A DNA stretch of 59,748 bases from Isotricha intestinalis (taxonomy: Eukaryota; Ciliophora; Litostomatea; Vestibuliferida; Isotrichidae): NCBI GenBank assembly GCA_023807065.1, contig JAJJLU010003527.1, positions 1-59,748 of the forward strand, given 5' to 3'. Shown piece after piece: positions 19,990 through 30,592 of the stretch. The translations under genes were made by a program, and so were the position numbers. The notes beneath the pieces are model-generated. The model had not been told where the DNA came from and did no database searches. It saw nothing but the letters and a program-made list of their open reading frames with translations. Position 1 is the stretch's first letter. Each line of letters starts with the position of its first letter.

Positions 19990-21156
19990 TTAATCTTTAA
20001 ATATAATTTGAGTTTTAATTTTTTCTAATTCTAATTCTTCTAATTCTAATCTTCTTGCTTTAGCATTATAAATACAATTTTTAATTTTCCAATTAGTAAT
20101 TTTAGTTCCATTATATTTAGTGAATTTATAAACAAAAAATTGATCTAATTCATAAATTTTAGTATTTCTATCTTCATAATCTTTAAATCTTAAATAATTA
20201 TTTTTATCATCTTCAATTTCTTCTTTACTTAATTTAACTTCTTCTTTTTCATAATATTCATTATCTTTTTTTCTCTGAATAACATATCTAAGTAATTTTA
20301 AATATCTAAAAATTCCATGTTCAATTAAATTAGGATATTTATTAATATTCAATAATTTATTAAAATCTAAAAAACTATTTTTTAAATGAGGAACAGTATA
20401 AGAATCATAAATAAAATTTACTCTATTTTCTAAACAATCAAAAAAATTAGTATTAATTGTTTGAACTTGATTTAATTTATTATCTTTTGCTTGTAAAAAT
20501 TTTAGTATTATATGTTTAATTTTTAAATCTCTTATATCTTCATCATAAAATTTATCTTTTTCTTCTAAAATTTCTTCATTTGTTTTTGCTTCTATAAATT
20601 CTTTAAAAATTATATTATTTGATAATTTATCTTTATTAAATGATTTCTCAATATAATATTTTGTTTTTATATCATTAAATTTATGAGAATTAAATTTTTT
20701 ATGTGTTAATATTTCTGATAATTGAGACATATTTTTTTGATTTGGTAAATAAAAATCTAAATCTATTTTATCAAAAGAATCTTTTTTATTATTTTTAAAA
20801 TCAGGTAAATTTATTTGTCTTGATTTTTTTAAACTGCTTTTTTTTCTTGTTTTAAAATTATTATAATTAGTAAAATCAGTTATTGAATTTTCATTAAATG
20901 AAGAAGTTTCAATTGTACTATAATAATTACGAATATGTTTTTTAGAAAAATTATTTTGATTATCAAAAAAAGAATTTAAAGTAGATTTATCAGTTAAAGT
21001 AATATTATTATATTTTAAATTCAAATATTTATTCTTTTTTAAATCTTTTCCTTGAGATATCAATGCATCAAATAAACTTAAAATTTCAGTTTTTTTTGGT
21101 TTTTTTTTAGTTTTATTATCTATAATAAAATAATTTGATAATTTGAAATTACTCAT
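19990..21156 (-). CDS. Protein of unknown function (388 aa)
   Basis: The N-terminal 190 residues are basic, Ser/Asn-rich and probably disordered. Residues 195-385 are more ordered, with segments such as DLKIKHIILKFLQAKDNKL, FFDCLENRVNFIYDSYTVPH and YLKLLRYVIQRKKDNEYYEK. The C-terminal part reads NWKIKNCIYNAKARRLELEE. I know no family with these. No membrane span. It converges with the zinc-ribbon kinase (83 nt between stop codons). Confidence 0.6.
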   Translation of the reverse strand: MSNFKLSNYFIIDNKTKKKPKKTEILSLFDALISQGKDLKKNKYLNLKYNNITLTDKSTLNSFFDNQNNFSKKHIRNYYSTIETSSFNENSITDFTNYNNFKTRKKSSLKKSRQINLPDFKNNKKDSFDKIDLDFYLPNQKNMSQLSEILTHKKFNSHKFNDIKTKYYIEKSFNKDKLSNNIIFKEFIEAKTNEEILEEKDKFYDEDIRDLKIKHIILKFLQAKDNKLNQVQTINTNFFDCLENRVNFIYDSYTVPHLKNSFLDFNKLLNINKYPNLIEHGIFRYLKLLRYVIQRKKDNEYYEKEEVKLSKEEIEDDKNNYLRFKDYEDRNTKIYELDQFFVYKFTKYNGTKITNWKIKNCIYNAKARRLELEELELEKIKTQIIFKD

Positions 21157-21311
21157 TTATTTAAAAAAATATATTAAATATTTATAATATTATTTACAAT
21201 TTAAACTAATTACTTAATAAATAATCTAAATAAATGACTAGTAATAAATAGTATAAATTAAAAATCAAAAAAAAATTAAATATCTTAAATATACAAAAAT
21301 AACTATCTGTT

Positions 21312-23090
21312 TCAATTACTAATAATAGGAAAAATAATAGGATCTTTTTTAATATTTTTAGATAAAATAAATCTTTTATTTTTTTCCTTTTTAACATCAC
21401 TTCTCTGAGAATATAAAGGTTTATTAAATAAAGTACTATTATAATTATTTCTACTATTTTTTTCACCAGAATTTTCAATTAAGGAATTATATCTTAAAAA
21501 ATTACTTGAATCCATTGAATTTTCTATTGAAGAATTATATCTAAAATGTTTCCTATTTAATTCATCTGAAAGCTTTTTTGAAGATTGATTCGGATATAAT
21601 AAATATTTTTTTAACTCATTTATTCTTAATTTTTCTAATTGTAATGCATTTCCTTGTTTACTTAAATTTACTGTTAATCTTTTTTTTGGTTTAATAATAT
21701 AATTATTATCATCATTTTTCTCGTTTTCGTATTCGTCATTTTTTCTATTTTCAATTTTATCTTTTTGAGCTTTTATTAAACTTTTTATCTTATCTAAATT
21801 TTTATAAGAAACTAAATAATTTAAATATCCTTCATTTTTTAAATCTAAAAATGGAGTTTCTTCTTCTTTATTAACTTCTATATTTGTTTTTAAATAATTG
21901 TTTGATATAAAAGGATTAAATAAATAAGAAGAATTCTTATGTTTAATTGAATTTGATTGATTTTTTTCTGAAGATAAAGAAGTATTATTTAATAAATAAA
22001 ATGATTTTCTAGATTTATTCCTTTTTCTTTCTGTTTTAATATATCCATAATTTTCTAATTTTTTTTCTTCTTCATCTTCTCTTTGTGAATTTTTATCACT
22101 TTCAGAATTTTTTTTCTCTGATTTTGTTCTTTCTGATTTTTCCTTTTCTGTAATTTCATATGAATCCATATTAGTAAAACCAAAAACTTTTCTTATATAA
22201 TTTACACATTTTTCGAAATAACTAAATTCAAAATGATAAAATTTTTTTAATATTTCTTCTTTAAATATTTTCCCACTGAAACCATATTTTTCTCTAATAA
22301 GATAAATGATACTAAAAGCAATTTCAACTTTGGAAAATTTTTTTAATATTTTTTCCTTTAATAAAACACTGTCAAAAAGATGAATAATTTTTCTATATAA
22401 TTTATTTAAAGAAATATTAATTTCTTCAGTATTTAAAACAAAACCAATATACATAAAAACTTTTAAAAAACTGAAACTGTCAACTTCTTGTAAATTATAA
22501 TCTAATTTTTTAAGACATAAAACTTCATATTCAAATAATTCGAGTCTAGAAATATTATATTTATATTGAAAAAAACTAAAATCAAGATGATTTAAATAAT
22601 TATCAATTTCATAATATTTATAAGCAATAACATAACATGAAATAGTAATTAAATTTATTTTTTTTTCTTCTTTTGAATCAATAAAATTAAAAGTAGAAAA
22701 TATTCTATCAAGAAATGAAATTGAAAGATATAATGTTGTTAAGCTTCCATTAAATTTCTTGTTTAAATATATTATCATATTTATTAATTTTAATCTTATA
22801 TTTGAATAAAAAGAAGGAAAAATACTTTTATTTTCTTTTAAATTTTCGATTAAAGAATCTAATATTTTTAAAGGAGAAACATCATTTCCTTTACAATAAT
22901 TAATTGGTTTAACTAAGTGTTTTTTAAAAGTATATTTCAATATTTTTTCTGTGTAAATCATTGTTCCACATTCTTTACATAAACTTAAATGTTTTCCTAA
23001 TCTCATATTTATAATATGAGGACAATTATTTTCACTTGTTTTTTTTAAAGTTTTTTTCCTTTCTGAACTTTCTCTTTCTTTTTCTGTCAT
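21312..23090 (-). CDS. Cyclin with N-terminal Cys motif (592 aa)
   Basis: The first 60 residues contain a small Cys/His motif (HIINMRLGKHLSLCKECG). A cyclin box follows at about 90-300. Its first fold reads RLKLINMIIYLNKKFNGSL, then LSISFLDRIFS. The helix 3 position has a serine-for-alanine ISCYVIAYKYYEID and the end of the first repeat reads FEYEVLCLKKLDYNLQEVDS. The second cyclin repeat is more divergent. Residues 310-592 are Ser/Lys/Asn-rich and probably disordered. Short zinc-motif cyclins of this design are a ciliate-expanded group that partner CDKs. The stop is TGA, showing that TGA terminates here. The gene is divergent from the Asn-rich protein gene at 23236 over 145 nt. Confidence 0.82.
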   Translation of the reverse strand: MTEKERESSERKKTLKKTSENNCPHIINMRLGKHLSLCKECGTMIYTEKILKYTFKKHLVKPINYCKGNDVSPLKILDSLIENLKENKSIFPSFYSNIRLKLINMIIYLNKKFNGSLTTLYLSISFLDRIFSTFNFIDSKEEKKINLITISCYVIAYKYYEIDNYLNHLDFSFFQYKYNISRLELFEYEVLCLKKLDYNLQEVDSFSFLKVFMYIGFVLNTEEINISLNKLYRKIIHLFDSVLLKEKILKKFSKVEIAFSIIYLIREKYGFSGKIFKEEILKKFYHFEFSYFEKCVNYIRKVFGFTNMDSYEITEKEKSERTKSEKKNSESDKNSQREDEEEKKLENYGYIKTERKRNKSRKSFYLLNNTSLSSEKNQSNSIKHKNSSYLFNPFISNNYLKTNIEVNKEEETPFLDLKNEGYLNYLVSYKNLDKIKSLIKAQKDKIENRKNDEYENEKNDDNNYIIKPKKRLTVNLSKQGNALQLEKLRINELKKYLLYPNQSSKKLSDELNRKHFRYNSSIENSMDSSNFLRYNSLIENSGEKNSRNNYNSTLFNKPLYSQRSDVKKEKNKRFILSKNIKKDPIIFPIISN

Positions 23091-23235
23091 AAATAATATA
23101 TATAAATTTAATTTTTAAATTATGAAAAAAATCTGTTTTAGATATTTTTCAATTTTTATCATGTAGAACATAATTATAAAAATTTATTTTAATTAAAATA
23201 ATGAATTTTATTCTCAAAAAAAATAATTAATATTA

Positions 23236-25746
23236 ATGTCTTATCAAAACAATTATCCTTATATTCAATATGAAACTTATGAAATTGAACCTTATGATAA
23301 TTATTCTCCAAAATCAAACGAAAATTTTTATCAAAGTGATTTTACTAAACAACAATATATTTCTTATCCAAATGATATTTCTACTTCTTTTTCCAGTACT
23401 GATAAAATTTTAACAAATAAAAAATATTATGAAACAAATTCTTTTGAATCTGAATTAAGAAGAAAATATGATGAATTAAAAAATGGGATTAATAATAATA
23501 TTTGTAATTGTGATTGTCATAAAAAATTTATATGTTATTGTGATTGTAATAATAAAAATAATAATAATAAGTTAAATATAAATTTAAATGTAAATGAAGT
23601 TTTAAATGAATTATCCGATTTAAAATTTTCAAATGTAAATTTAAATAATGATATTAATAGAATTAAAAAAGAAAAACAATTTGCTGATGATTATATAAAA
23701 GAATTAGAAAAAGAAAATGAAAAAATTAAAAAAGATTTAAATGATAATTATATTAATAAAGAAGAATATGAAAAAATTAAAAAAGATTTAAATGATAATT
23801 ATATTAATAAAGAAGAATATGAAAAAATAAAAAAAAATAACGAAAGAATCAATCAAATGTTAGATCAAGTTTTTAATATTAATTTATTACATTGTTCTAA
23901 ATATATTGAAAACTCAGAAGGTAAATTAAAAGGAGGAATTGATTATTATATTGATAAAAATGTAGAATTTGAAAACACTTTAAATGAGCAAAAAAATTTT
24001 TTAGATAATTTAATAAAAAATAAAAATGAAATTGAAGAAAAATTTAAAAATTTAACTAATTCTATTAATGATTCTTTAAATAAAAATCAAGAAACAAATA
24101 TTCCAAATTCTTTAAATAACAATAATTATGATAATAATAATAATATTAATAATAATAATATTTATCCACAGAATTATAATTATAGTCGTTCATATGAAAA
24201 TAAAGGAAATAAAAATAATTTAAGAGATTCAGAAGATGATAATTATAAAAATTATTATAATAACTCTTATGATAATATGAAATATAATAATAATAATATT
24301 CCAAATAATTATTCTAATAATTTAAATTCAAATGAATTTAATCATAATAATAATGATTTTTATCCCAATAATTATAATGGTAATATTCCTTATAATCAAT
24401 ATATTAATAATATGGGAAACAAAAATATTAATGATAATAATTATCCAAATTATTATACTAATGAAAATAATATTTATCAACCTGATAATTTAAATATAAA
24501 AATAAACAGTCAAGATCCAAGAAATAATCCAAATTACGAATATATTAAAAATAATTCTGTTACTTTAAATCCAGAAAATTTCGAAAAAATAAATTCAAAA
24601 ATTAATCCGAATGATAATATTAAAAATAAACTTAAGAAATTAAATAATTCAAAAAAAGGAAAAAAAATAAATGACACAAATGAAAAAAAAGAAGAAATTC
24701 AAAATTCAAAACACCCAAAAAATATAAATAAAATTTATAATGAAAATATGAAACCTGAAATAAATGAAAATAATAATTTAAATGATAATATTTCACCAAA
24801 TATTTATGATGAAAATAATAATAAAGAATCGGGTTCAAAAAAACCAAAGAAAAAAAAACAAAAAAAATTAAAGGAAGAAAATAATGAATTAAATGATTTT
24901 AATGAAAATAATATAAATGAAGATAATAATGAAAATATTCCTGAAAAAGAAATAAAAAAGGATAAATTAAATAAAAAACAAAAAGAAAAAAATCCTTTAA
25001 ATCAAAATAATGAAAATAACAAATTAAATAATAATGAAATGAATAATATACCCGAAAATGAAAGCAAAATTTCAAAAAACAAAAAAAAAACAAAAAAAAA
25101 TATTCCTGAAAATAACAATCCAGAAAATTTAACAAGAAATGATTTAAATAACAAAAATCAATTATATACATTTAAACAAACAAATAATTCAAATAATCCA
25201 GAAAATGAAATTCCAATTAAAAATCAAGACATTAATGATAATAATATAAAAGATATGAATCAAAATAATATGAATGATATGAACACAGATGAAAATAATA
25301 AAAAGATAATTAATAATAGTAATGATAATGAATATAACAATAATAAAATTCCTTTTGAAAAAATGAACGAAAATAATATAGAAAAACATGATGAAAATAA
25401 TTTACAAAATCTTGAAAATCAAAAAATTGAATTTGAAAAAAATTATAAGAATTTAAAATCAAAATCCCCAAGTGAAAAAAACAGAAATATTACATCATTA
25501 AATCCATATTCGAGATTATTATTAAATAGAACAGAGCCAATGAAAAAAGAATCAAAAAAAATAATAAATTTTGAAGAAGGAAATTGTTGGGCTTGTGATA
25601 TAGGATGTAGTATATCAACTACAGGATATAGTCCAATGACTTTTTCTCCTTATATTAATACTTTTAAAAGAAGAGATGTTACTCCTATTAAAAATAATAT
25701 TAATTATGAACAATATACTAGACATAAAAAAAATCCTTTAAATTAA
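23236..25746 (+). CDS. Asn-rich coiled-coil protein with conserved Cys-rich C-terminus (836 aa)
   Basis: An aromatic/Asp-rich N-terminus is followed by a Cys cluster near 93-112 (NICNCDCHKKFICYCDC), a coiled coil (about 120-280) containing two perfect 17-residue repeats, then a very long Asn/Lys/Glu-rich disordered region (285-760). The last 65 residues are different: NCWACDIGCSISTTGYSPM, then FSPY, TFKRRDVTPI. This compact terminal motif looks conserved; I have the impression of similar tails in other ciliate coiled-coil proteins but cannot name the family. A cortical or basal-body scaffold is possible. Confidence 0.7.
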   Translation: MSYQNNYPYIQYETYEIEPYDNYSPKSNENFYQSDFTKQQYISYPNDISTSFSSTDKILTNKKYYETNSFESELRRKYDELKNGINNNICNCDCHKKFICYCDCNNKNNNNKLNINLNVNEVLNELSDLKFSNVNLNNDINRIKKEKQFADDYIKELEKENEKIKKDLNDNYINKEEYEKIKKDLNDNYINKEEYEKIKKNNERINQMLDQVFNINLLHCSKYIENSEGKLKGGIDYYIDKNVEFENTLNEQKNFLDNLIKNKNEIEEKFKNLTNSINDSLNKNQETNIPNSLNNNNYDNNNNINNNNIYPQNYNYSRSYENKGNKNNLRDSEDDNYKNYYNNSYDNMKYNNNNIPNNYSNNLNSNEFNHNNNDFYPNNYNGNIPYNQYINNMGNKNINDNNYPNYYTNENNIYQPDNLNIKINSQDPRNNPNYEYIKNNSVTLNPENFEKINSKINPNDNIKNKLKKLNNSKKGKKINDTNEKKEEIQNSKHPKNINKIYNENMKPEINENNNLNDNISPNIYDENNNKESGSKKPKKKKQKKLKEENNELNDFNENNINEDNNENIPEKEIKKDKLNKKQKEKNPLNQNNENNKLNNNEMNNIPENESKISKNKKKTKKNIPENNNPENLTRNDLNNKNQLYTFKQTNNSNNPENEIPIKNQDINDNNIKDMNQNNMNDMNTDENNKKIINNSNDNEYNNNKIPFEKMNENNIEKHDENNLQNLENQKIEFEKNYKNLKSKSPSEKNRNITSLNPYSRLLLNRTEPMKKESKKIINFEEGNCWACDIGCSISTTGYSPMTFSPYINTFKRRDVTPIKNNINYEQYTRHKKNPLN
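23719..23820 (+). repeat. Two identical 51-nt tandem repeats
   Basis: Copies 23719-23769 and 23770-23820 are identical, each encoding EKIKKDLNDNYINKEEY within the coiled coil of the 836-aa protein. Perfect identity at DNA level points to a recent duplication. Confidence 0.92.
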
Positions 25747-25858
25747 ATTTATTTATTTATTTTTTTAAATTAAGTGTTTATTAAATTAAATTTTCTCTTT
25801 TTTAATAAATTAATTTCTTCTTATATATACCTTTATTTTTTTATTAATATATAATATT

Positions 25859-27880
25859 TTAATATATAATACAATTACAAAATTCATTATTATTGTTATT
25901 ATTTTTTTGACTTTCTAAAACAATGGAATTTTTTTTAATGTGAAAATTATTATTCCCAATAATTCCATTTTTGACTTTATAAATATAATTATTACTTTCA
26001 TTTTTTAATTTATTAATTAATCTCATTCTATAACCAACTTTTTCAATTCCAATATCATTAAATAATATATCTTCAGTTAAAGGTTGTTTACTTATCATTT
26101 GAATAAATAATAATTCAGGACTAGTATAATCATTAATTAAAAAATTATTAATATATTTTTCTAAATTAATTGAAGATAATAATCTATATAATTTATTTTC
26201 GTTAGTAATATTTGAAAAATAAACTTTTTCTTTATCTATTTTAAAATCATATAAATTTGATATTTCTTCTAAATGAATTATAAATTTTGCTCTTATTCCT
26301 GGAGTTTTAAAACCAATTTCTTTTAAATTTTCATTCGAAATTGCTATTCCATTTTTACTTTGTTCTTTTAAAACGTTTAAGTCATCAAATCCATTTATTA
26401 ATAATAAATTCACATATTTTTTTGAAAGTCCTATTTCTGATATAAAATTATTTATTTCTTTTTCATTATTTTCATTTTTTATATATTTATTATATATAAA
26501 TGATATTCTTTCTGAATTATTATTCTTATTTTCATTATTATTATTTAAATCAGTACTTAATTTTAAATTATTTTCTCTATTTGTTAATGCTTTATATTCA
26601 TTATTTAAATCATCATTTTGAGAAATTAAATATAAACTTAATTTATTTTTTTTTTTCTCATTTTTATAAGGCAAAAATAAATTCTTTTTATTTACATTAT
26701 TATTATTATTTTTATTATTTGAATTATTTGTATTTATTCCAGTATTTCCTGTAAATGTAGATAATCTATTTGAATTTAAATTACTATGTGTAATAATATT
26801 TTCCGAATTTGTTTGTTTCATTTTTTTATTATTTGATGAAAATTTTTGTTTTGAAATAATATCTTCAAAAAAAGAAACATAAGTTTCAATTTGATTTTCT
26901 TCATTATCATTTATATTATAATCTTCTAAAGAATCTTCAAATTTATTTTTTTTATTTTCTACTTCAATATTATTATTAAAACATTTATTTTCTATTTTTT
27001 TTATTTGATCAAAATAATTATCTCTTTGAGTAATGGAATCAAAATAACAAATTTCTCCATTATTACTATTTGAATTAACAGTATTTGTAAATCTACTTTT
27101 TTTTGTGAATAAAATATTATTAATATCATTATAAAACTTATTATTATCTTTAATATCGTTTTTAACACTTTGAAAAACAAAAATATTACAATTATTATTA
27201 TCATTAAAAGAAATATTATTCTTATTATTTTTATTATTAAATAAATTTCTATTTAAACAAATATTACTCTTCAAATTAATAATATTTAAATAATTATTAT
27301 TGTTAAAATTATTAAAATTATTAAAATTAATTTCACTAAAAGAATCTTCAATTAAATCAATAATAGATTTATCATTATTTTCTTTAGAATAATCTAAAAC
27401 TGTCATTTTATCTTTAAAAGTTTTAAGATTTTTATTAGGATTATATTTTAAAAGAAATAAAATTAAATTTTTGTCTCTTTTAGAAATTGCAATATGTAAA
27501 AAAGTTTCTCCACATTCATTTTGACAATTAATATTAATTCCATTTTCTAACATTATTTTTAATAAATTTTCTTTCCCTAATTCACAACATTGAAAAGAAT
27601 AATCAATATAAATTTTTTTATTGTTTTCATTTAAAAATGAAATTAAATAATTTAATAATTTTATATCATTTGATGTTGAATTTTTATGTTTTAAAGTCAA
27701 AGAAAGTAAAAATTTTAAATTTTTTTCTTCTTCTATTTTTATTTGTTTTGATTCAATTAAAATTTTTAGTGTTTCTATATTAATATCACTATTAATATTT
27801 GATAGACAAAAATTATTTTCTTCTTTTGATATTATATTATTTTTATTTTCTTCTTCTAAATTATTTAAATAAATCTCCAT
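25859..27880 (-). CDS. Ankyrin-repeat and double SAM-domain protein (673 aa)
   Basis: Ankyrin repeats lie at about 85-190; the clearest reads NCQNECGETFLHIAISKRDK, followed by LILFLLKYNPNKNLKTF and MTVLDYSKENN. An Asn-rich linker covers 190-470. Two SAM domains follow: the first near 475-545 (ISEIGLSKKYVNLLLINGFD, IGFKTPGIRAKFIIHLEE), the second near 565-640 (LSSINLEKYINNFLINDYTS, DIGIEKVGYRMRLINKLKN). It ends in a short Cys tail NEFCNCIIY that could be lipid-modified. This ANK-SAM-SAM layout resembles ANKS-type scaffolds; a signalling scaffold role is inferred. Confidence 0.85.
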   Translation of the reverse strand: MEIYLNNLEEENKNNIISKEENNFCLSNINSDINIETLKILIESKQIKIEEEKNLKFLLSLTLKHKNSTSNDIKLLNYLISFLNENNKKIYIDYSFQCCELGKENLLKIMLENGININCQNECGETFLHIAISKRDKNLILFLLKYNPNKNLKTFKDKMTVLDYSKENNDKSIIDLIEDSFSEINFNNFNNFNNNNYLNIINLKSNICLNRNLFNNKNNKNNISFNDNNNCNIFVFQSVKNDIKDNNKFYNDINNILFTKKSRFTNTVNSNSNNGEICYFDSITQRDNYFDQIKKIENKCFNNNIEVENKKNKFEDSLEDYNINDNEENQIETYVSFFEDIISKQKFSSNNKKMKQTNSENIITHSNLNSNRLSTFTGNTGINTNNSNNKNNNNNVNKKNLFLPYKNEKKKNKLSLYLISQNDDLNNEYKALTNRENNLKLSTDLNNNNENKNNNSERISFIYNKYIKNENNEKEINNFISEIGLSKKYVNLLLINGFDDLNVLKEQSKNGIAISNENLKEIGFKTPGIRAKFIIHLEEISNLYDFKIDKEKVYFSNITNENKLYRLLSSINLEKYINNFLINDYTSPELLFIQMISKQPLTEDILFNDIGIEKVGYRMRLINKLKNESNNYIYKVKNGIIGNNNFHIKKNSIVLESQKNNNNNNEFCNCIIY

Positions 27881-27959
27881 ATTAATAAATTCATTATTTG
27901 TAAATTTTTTAAATAAAATTTATTTATTTTAAGATTAAAGTATAATAAACAAAAAATAA

Positions 27960-28940
27960 TTATTTCTTTTTAGAATTATTTAAATATTTTTGAATAATAA
28001 AATCTTTTGATTTATTTACTTTAAAAGAATTTTTATATACTTCAATTTCTTTTTGAGGATCATTAATATTATTATCAAATAAATCAATGTAAGCAACTTT
28101 AACAATATTATTTTTATAATTAGTAAAATTAGAAATAGAATTAATTCTGTTTTTATTATTTTTAAAAATATTTCTTTTATGAAAAGATTTATTAATAAAA
28201 TTATTTCTATTATTATAATCTTCTAAATTACTTAAATTCCTTTTATGAGGTTTCATTAAATTATTAATTTTTTTATGAATAGAAACAGTATTATCATTAT
28301 ATTCATTTAATATTTTTTGTTCTTTAATTTCTATTTTTGGTCTATTAACAGTTTCTTTGTTTCTATTCACATTTTTTAAATTTTTTTTTATTTTGGATAT
28401 TTTATATAATATTCTAAAAGTTTTATCAGAAATATTATTTCCAAAAACTTTATTATAATTTTTATTCACATAGTTTTGTTGTTTATTATTATTATTAACA
28501 TTATTATTTCTCTTATTTTTAATATTATTATTATAATTATTATTTAAATGTAAATTTATTGTACTATTTGTTGATGAATTATATTTTTTATTTGTTGATT
28601 TACTTCTTTTATTTTCTGGAAGAGAATTTACTGGTAAAATTTTATTTGATAAATTTTTTTCTATAAATGAAGAATCATATATTTGATAATTTATTGAATT
28701 TAAATAATCTTCTTTTGGATTTGTAAAAGTTTTTTCTAACATTTGTTTAAATTCATTAAATTTTGAAGAATTAATATATTTTGTTTTTGGTTTAAATTTT
28801 ATATTGTTATAATCATCAAAAGATATATCATTTAAACTTAAACAATTGAGTTTATTCTTTGAAAGATTTGAAAAATCATTTTTATCAAAAATATAAGGTT
28901 GATTATTGTGATAAGAGTTTAAATTATTATATATGTCCAT
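27960..28940 (-). CDS. Basic Asn/Lys-rich protein of unknown function (326 aa)
   Basis: Low-complexity sequence dominated by Asn, Lys and Ser, with Arg-containing patches such as NKRSKSTNKKYNS and KPHKRNLSNLEDYNNR. No membrane span, coiled coil of note or enzyme motif. Net charge is strongly positive, so nucleic-acid or microtubule binding is possible. It sits head-to-tail behind the ANK-SAM gene on the same strand. Confidence 0.55.
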   Translation of the reverse strand: MDIYNNLNSYHNNQPYIFDKNDFSNLSKNKLNCLSLNDISFDDYNNIKFKPKTKYINSSKFNEFKQMLEKTFTNPKEDYLNSINYQIYDSSFIEKNLSNKILPVNSLPENKRSKSTNKKYNSSTNSTINLHLNNNYNNNIKNKRNNNVNNNNKQQNYVNKNYNKVFGNNISDKTFRILYKISKIKKNLKNVNRNKETVNRPKIEIKEQKILNEYNDNTVSIHKKINNLMKPHKRNLSNLEDYNNRNNFINKSFHKRNIFKNNKNRINSISNFTNYKNNIVKVAYIDLFDNNINDPQKEIEVYKNSFKVNKSKDFIIQKYLNNSKKK

Positions 28941-29282
28941 TAAATTTATTTAAATTTAAATAATTTTATATTAATAATAATAAATTAAAATTTAAAAAGA
29001 AAAAACTTTATATTTTAAAATATAAAATAATTTCGTCATTCTAAGAAATATACTGCATATATAATATAAATAAAATATACAATGAAGTATTTTTCTTTAT
29101 GAATTCACTTAAAAATAATTATAATAAATTTATAAATATATTAAATTAAATAGATTATTTTTCAATATTTCTAATTGTAACCTTGTTAATTATTTATTTT
29201 TAGAAATTTATAAAAAATATATATAATATTATTTACAAACCTTAATTTATGATTAATTCTCTATTAAATTTTATATTCACAA
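28941..29282. other. Intergenic AT-rich spacer
   Basis: About 340 nt upstream of the 326-aa gene and downstream of the small 103-aa gene. No coding frame or repeat is visible; it presumably holds a promoter and a transcript end. Confidence 0.5.
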
Positions 29283-29594
29283 TTAATTTTTATGAATTCT
29301 TTTTTTTATCAACTTATTGAAAATAAATTTCTTTGATGGATTTTTTTTATTTTTTTCAAAAGGAATATTTCTTTTAATACAATTATTCAAATTATAAATA
29401 CTTAAATTTTTCATTGATTGAAATTTTTTTAAACAAATATTATTTTTCTTTTCGGGTAATATTTTCATTGTTAATCTCCTATCAAACTTTTCTTTACATA
29501 ATTTTAAAGGAGAAGGGCAAATACATTCTTTTTTAGGACCTAATCTAGGAACAAAACAAAAGAGATTTCCCATAAAACATAATTCGAAATTCAT
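29283..29594 (-). CDS. Small Cys/Lys-rich hypothetical protein (103 aa)
   Basis: Six to seven Cys in the first 60 residues (LCFMGNLFCFVPRLGPKKEC, ICPSPLKLC) and a basic, Asn-rich C-terminus. The N-terminal part is better balanced than random AT-rich ORFs and uses Pro, Gly and Arg codons, which supports a real gene or exon. No family recognised. Neither 5' nor 3' extension by a GT..AG intron was obvious. Confidence 0.45.
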   Translation of the reverse strand: MNFELCFMGNLFCFVPRLGPKKECICPSPLKLCKEKFDRRLTMKILPEKKNNICLKKFQSMKNLSIYNLNNCIKRNIPFEKNKKNPSKKFIFNKLIKKRIHKN

Positions 29595-29790
29595 TAGTAA
29601 AAATCAATAAAAAGATAAAAAATAAAAATTATTTAAAATAAACTAAATTACATATTATCAAAAATATAAAAAAATTTTGTTTATTATTTTAATTTAATGA
29701 TTTATTAACTCTTTTTTATTTTTTAATTTTATATTATAAATAATTAATTTATAAAAAAACTATAAAATATAATAAGTATTTAAATATTAT

Positions 29791-30354
29791 TTAATTTTCT
29801 TTTATATTATTTTGTAATAAATTTATTTCTTTTTTTAATTGTAAATTTTCTTTTTCTTTATTTACAATATCAAAATTTAATTTTTTTAAATAATTTTTTA
29901 ACTTAACTAATTCACAATCTTTTTCATATATAATATTTTTATAATCTTTCAATTTTTTATCTTTTTTATCCGTAATTAGATTATTTACTTTATTATTAAT
30001 TTTATCATAAATAATTTTTAAAATAATTTCAATAGTTCCAATTTGAGAATGAGAAACTTCATCAATGATTTTTTTAGATAAATTAATATTTAATTTCTTA
30101 AAAACTTTTTGATTTAAAGTATTCCAATTATCAATTTTTTTATTAATTGAATTTGCTTCTTGATAATTATGTAAATCTACTAATTTAGGATAAAAATATT
30201 TTAAAACTTCTGCCATTAAAATTCCATCTGAAAAATCTTTATGTATAAATTTCTTTTCCTTTGATAAAGGAATACTATCTACCCATTCATAAATACTTAT
30301 TATTTCTTCATTAGTTAATTTTTTCATTATTTTTTTTTTTATTTTTTTAAACAA
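29791..30354 (-). CDS. SPEF1: SPEF1/CLAMP-type calponin-homology protein, ciliary microtubule regulator (187 or 178 aa)
   Basis: The second ATG (codon 10, MKKLTNEEIISIYEWVDSIP) matches the usual start of SPEF1, so I prefer a 178-aa product. The CH domain carries the family's signature: WVDSIPLSKEKKF, DFSDGILMAEVLKYFYPKLV, LHNYQEANSINKKIDNWNTL, NQKVFKKLNI. After about 110 there is a Lys-rich linker and a coiled coil that ends the protein, shorter than in animals. SPEF1 binds and bundles microtubules, for example in the central apparatus of motile cilia and at ciliate basal bodies. Together with p28 it confirms a ciliated organism. Confidence 0.92.
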   Translation of the reverse strand: MFKKIKKKIMKKLTNEEIISIYEWVDSIPLSKEKKFIHKDFSDGILMAEVLKYFYPKLVDLHNYQEANSINKKIDNWNTLNQKVFKKLNINLSKKIIDEVSHSQIGTIEIILKIIYDKINNKVNNLITDKKDKKLKDYKNIIYEKDCELVKLKNYLKKLNFDIVNKEKENLQLKKEINLLQNNIKEN

Positions 30355-30592
30355 ATAATTATTATTTCAAAATTAAATAATAATTATTTTTAAAGTCTAT
30401 TTTACAATTTTATTTATGTAAATAAATATTTTATCAAATGTTCCTTCCATAAACAATTTTAAAAAAAAAGACTTTTAAACTTTAAATACTTAAAATAACA
30501 AATCATATAAGATACTAATAATAATAATAATAAAATAAAATACTAAAATGACAAATAATATAAATAATTAAATACAATATTAAATAAAAAAA
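30355..30592. promoter_or_regulatory. Bidirectional intergenic promoter region
   Basis: 240-nt AT-rich spacer between divergent SPEF1 and the 161-aa gene, with (taa)n microsatellite at about 30517-30535. No specific motif is recognised; the promoter role is inferred from position. Confidence 0.35.

Noticed and set aside
21206..21478. 90-aa minus-strand ORF, hydrophobic, overlapping the cyclin 3' end
   Set aside because: Mostly out-of-frame reading of the cyclin's Lys/Asn-rich tail and spacer; no independent support.
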